Position numbers and translations under genes: made by a program
Shown: piece after piece, positions 63,439 through 64,000 of the stretch
How the letters are laid out: the number at the start of each line of letters is the position of its first letter
Numbering within the stretch: position 1 is the first letter of the stretch
The notes under the pieces: generated by a model
Told to the model about the DNA's origin: nothing
Database searches by the model: none
What the model saw: only the letters and a program-made list of their open reading frames with translations
From: DATGFB01 sp032160545
Lineage (GTDB): Bacteria; Actinomycetota; Actinomycetes; Mycobacteriales; Jatrophihabitantaceae
NCBI GenBank assembly: GCA_032160545.1
Contig: JAVHVN010000159.1
Coordinates: 12,603-76,602 of the forward strand
Length of the DNA stretch: 64,000 nt
Reading direction: 5' to 3'

Positions 63439-64000
63439 GGCGTGCCGTAGCGGCTCGCGATGTAGCCCAGGCCCCAGGTGATCTGCACCTTGGCATCCGT
63501 CTGCCAACCCGGACCCATCTTCGAGCCGGGCAGCGCCTGCGGGATGCCGTACGCACCGCTCGGGTTGGCGGCGTTCACCCGCCAGCCGCTCTCGTGGTTC
63601 CACATGGTGACCAGGCAATTGAACTGGTCGGTGCCCCAGCCACGCGCGGCGACCATCGACCGGGCCATGTCCTGTGCCGAGCCCGGTGTCACGACGGCGG
63701 TCGGTGCTGCCGTGGAGCTGCCGACGGAATTCGAGCTGGTCTGACCGGTGCCCACATGGACGATCTGGGGCACCGGGGGCCGGACCACGGTCGTCTTGAT
63801 CAGGGTCTTGCCGGCCACCTTGCCGTCGACGTAGACCAGCGCGTACAGCAGCTGGGCCACACCGTTGCGACCCGCCTGCACGACCTGCGTCGTTCCGGTC
63901 GGCAGGGTCGAGGTCGGCACGCGGTTCGTGGGGTACGGCAGCGTCTTCGTGGCGGTCACCCGGCCGGAGCCGATGCGCTGGACGACCACCTTGGCGCCGC
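63396..64000 (-). CDS. G5-domain murein hydrolase, C-terminal part (runs off the window)
   Basis: About 201 residues visible; the gene continues beyond 64000. Visible order: end of a G5 domain ([12 protein letters not shown]...[22 protein letters not shown]), a Ser/Thr/Val linker (about 85-105 of the visible part), and a C-terminal SLT-like domain with [31 protein letters not shown] and [10 protein letters not shown]. RpfB at this locus usually ends in an Rpf domain; here an SLT/aggregation-factor-like domain takes that place. Likely exported; signal peptide not in view. Overlaps rsmA. Confidence 0.85.
   Translation of the reverse strand, partial: GAKVVVQRIGSGRVTATKTLPYPTNRVPTSTLPTGTTQVVQAGRNGVAQLLYALVYVDGKVAGKTLIKTTVVRPPVPQIVHVGTGQTSSNSVGSSTAAPTAVVTPGSAQDMARSMVAARGWGTDQFNCLVTMWNHESGWRVNAANPSGAYGIPQALPGSKMGPGWQTDAKVQITWGLGYIASRYGTPCGAWSLWQQQGWY

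Overview
The window is chromosomal DNA from a high-GC actinobacterium. The evidence is strong G/C bias at third codon positions, frequent GTG starts, an F420-dependent oxidoreductase, DUF5302/DUF4235/DUF501 small proteins, and the actinobacterial housekeeping block mfd-mazG-eno-ftsB-DUF501-ppx with rplY-pth, ispE-ABC-F, glmU-prs and rsmA next to a G5-domain transglycosylase. The style suggests a Frankiales/Jatrophihabitans-like soil organism, but I cannot fix the genus. I see no prophage, insertion sequence, CRISPR array or replication origin.

Layout. 0-10.4 kb is accessory: a secreted GH16 glucanase, small hypotheticals, a cold-shock protein, a flavohemoglobin followed by a bacterial nitric oxide synthase, a secreted GH87-type alpha-1,3-glucanase, an odd tRNA with anticodon UAA, an NDH-2 and a family-5-like uracil-DNA glycosylase. 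10.4-21.6 kb is the minus-strand housekeeping run from mfd (upstream) to ppx (downstream), with a KUP potassium transporter inserted. 21.7-28.3 kb holds galE, ppc, an Ada-AlkA alkylation repair fusion with ogt, and a racemase-fold protein lacking both catalytic cysteines. 28.3-35.4 kb holds pth-rplY, a DrrAB-type ABC exporter, an F420 oxidoreductase, ispE and an ABC-F ATPase.

35.4-53.6 kb is the most unusual part: an 18-kb minus-strand cell-surface locus. At its head is a tightly coupled six-gene unit: pstB-pstC-pstA-pstS, a 907-residue membrane-anchored protein, and a sortase-fold membrane protein that has lost the catalytic His, Cys and Arg. After it come a second secreted PstS-like protein, an Ig-like/WxL-like protein, a WxIP(DUF916)-like protein fused to a second exported module, a 1026-residue Ig-repeat protein with an LALTG sorting signal, and a small LSSTG protein. 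Several genes share a novel N-terminal domain, and 11-nt direct repeats resembling PHO boxes stand in front of four transcription units. I read it as a phosphate-linked surface assembly that I have not seen described.

53.7-64 kb: two tandem YegP-like proteins, a TetR regulator, a lytic transglycosylase, kynA-kynU (tryptophan catabolism), an acyl-lipid desaturase, tRNA-Gln, glmU-prs, a 51-bp hairpin, then rsmA and a G5-domain transglycosylase that runs off the end. Compared with the order usual in Streptomyces, the ispE...prs segment looks inverted between rsmA and rplY.
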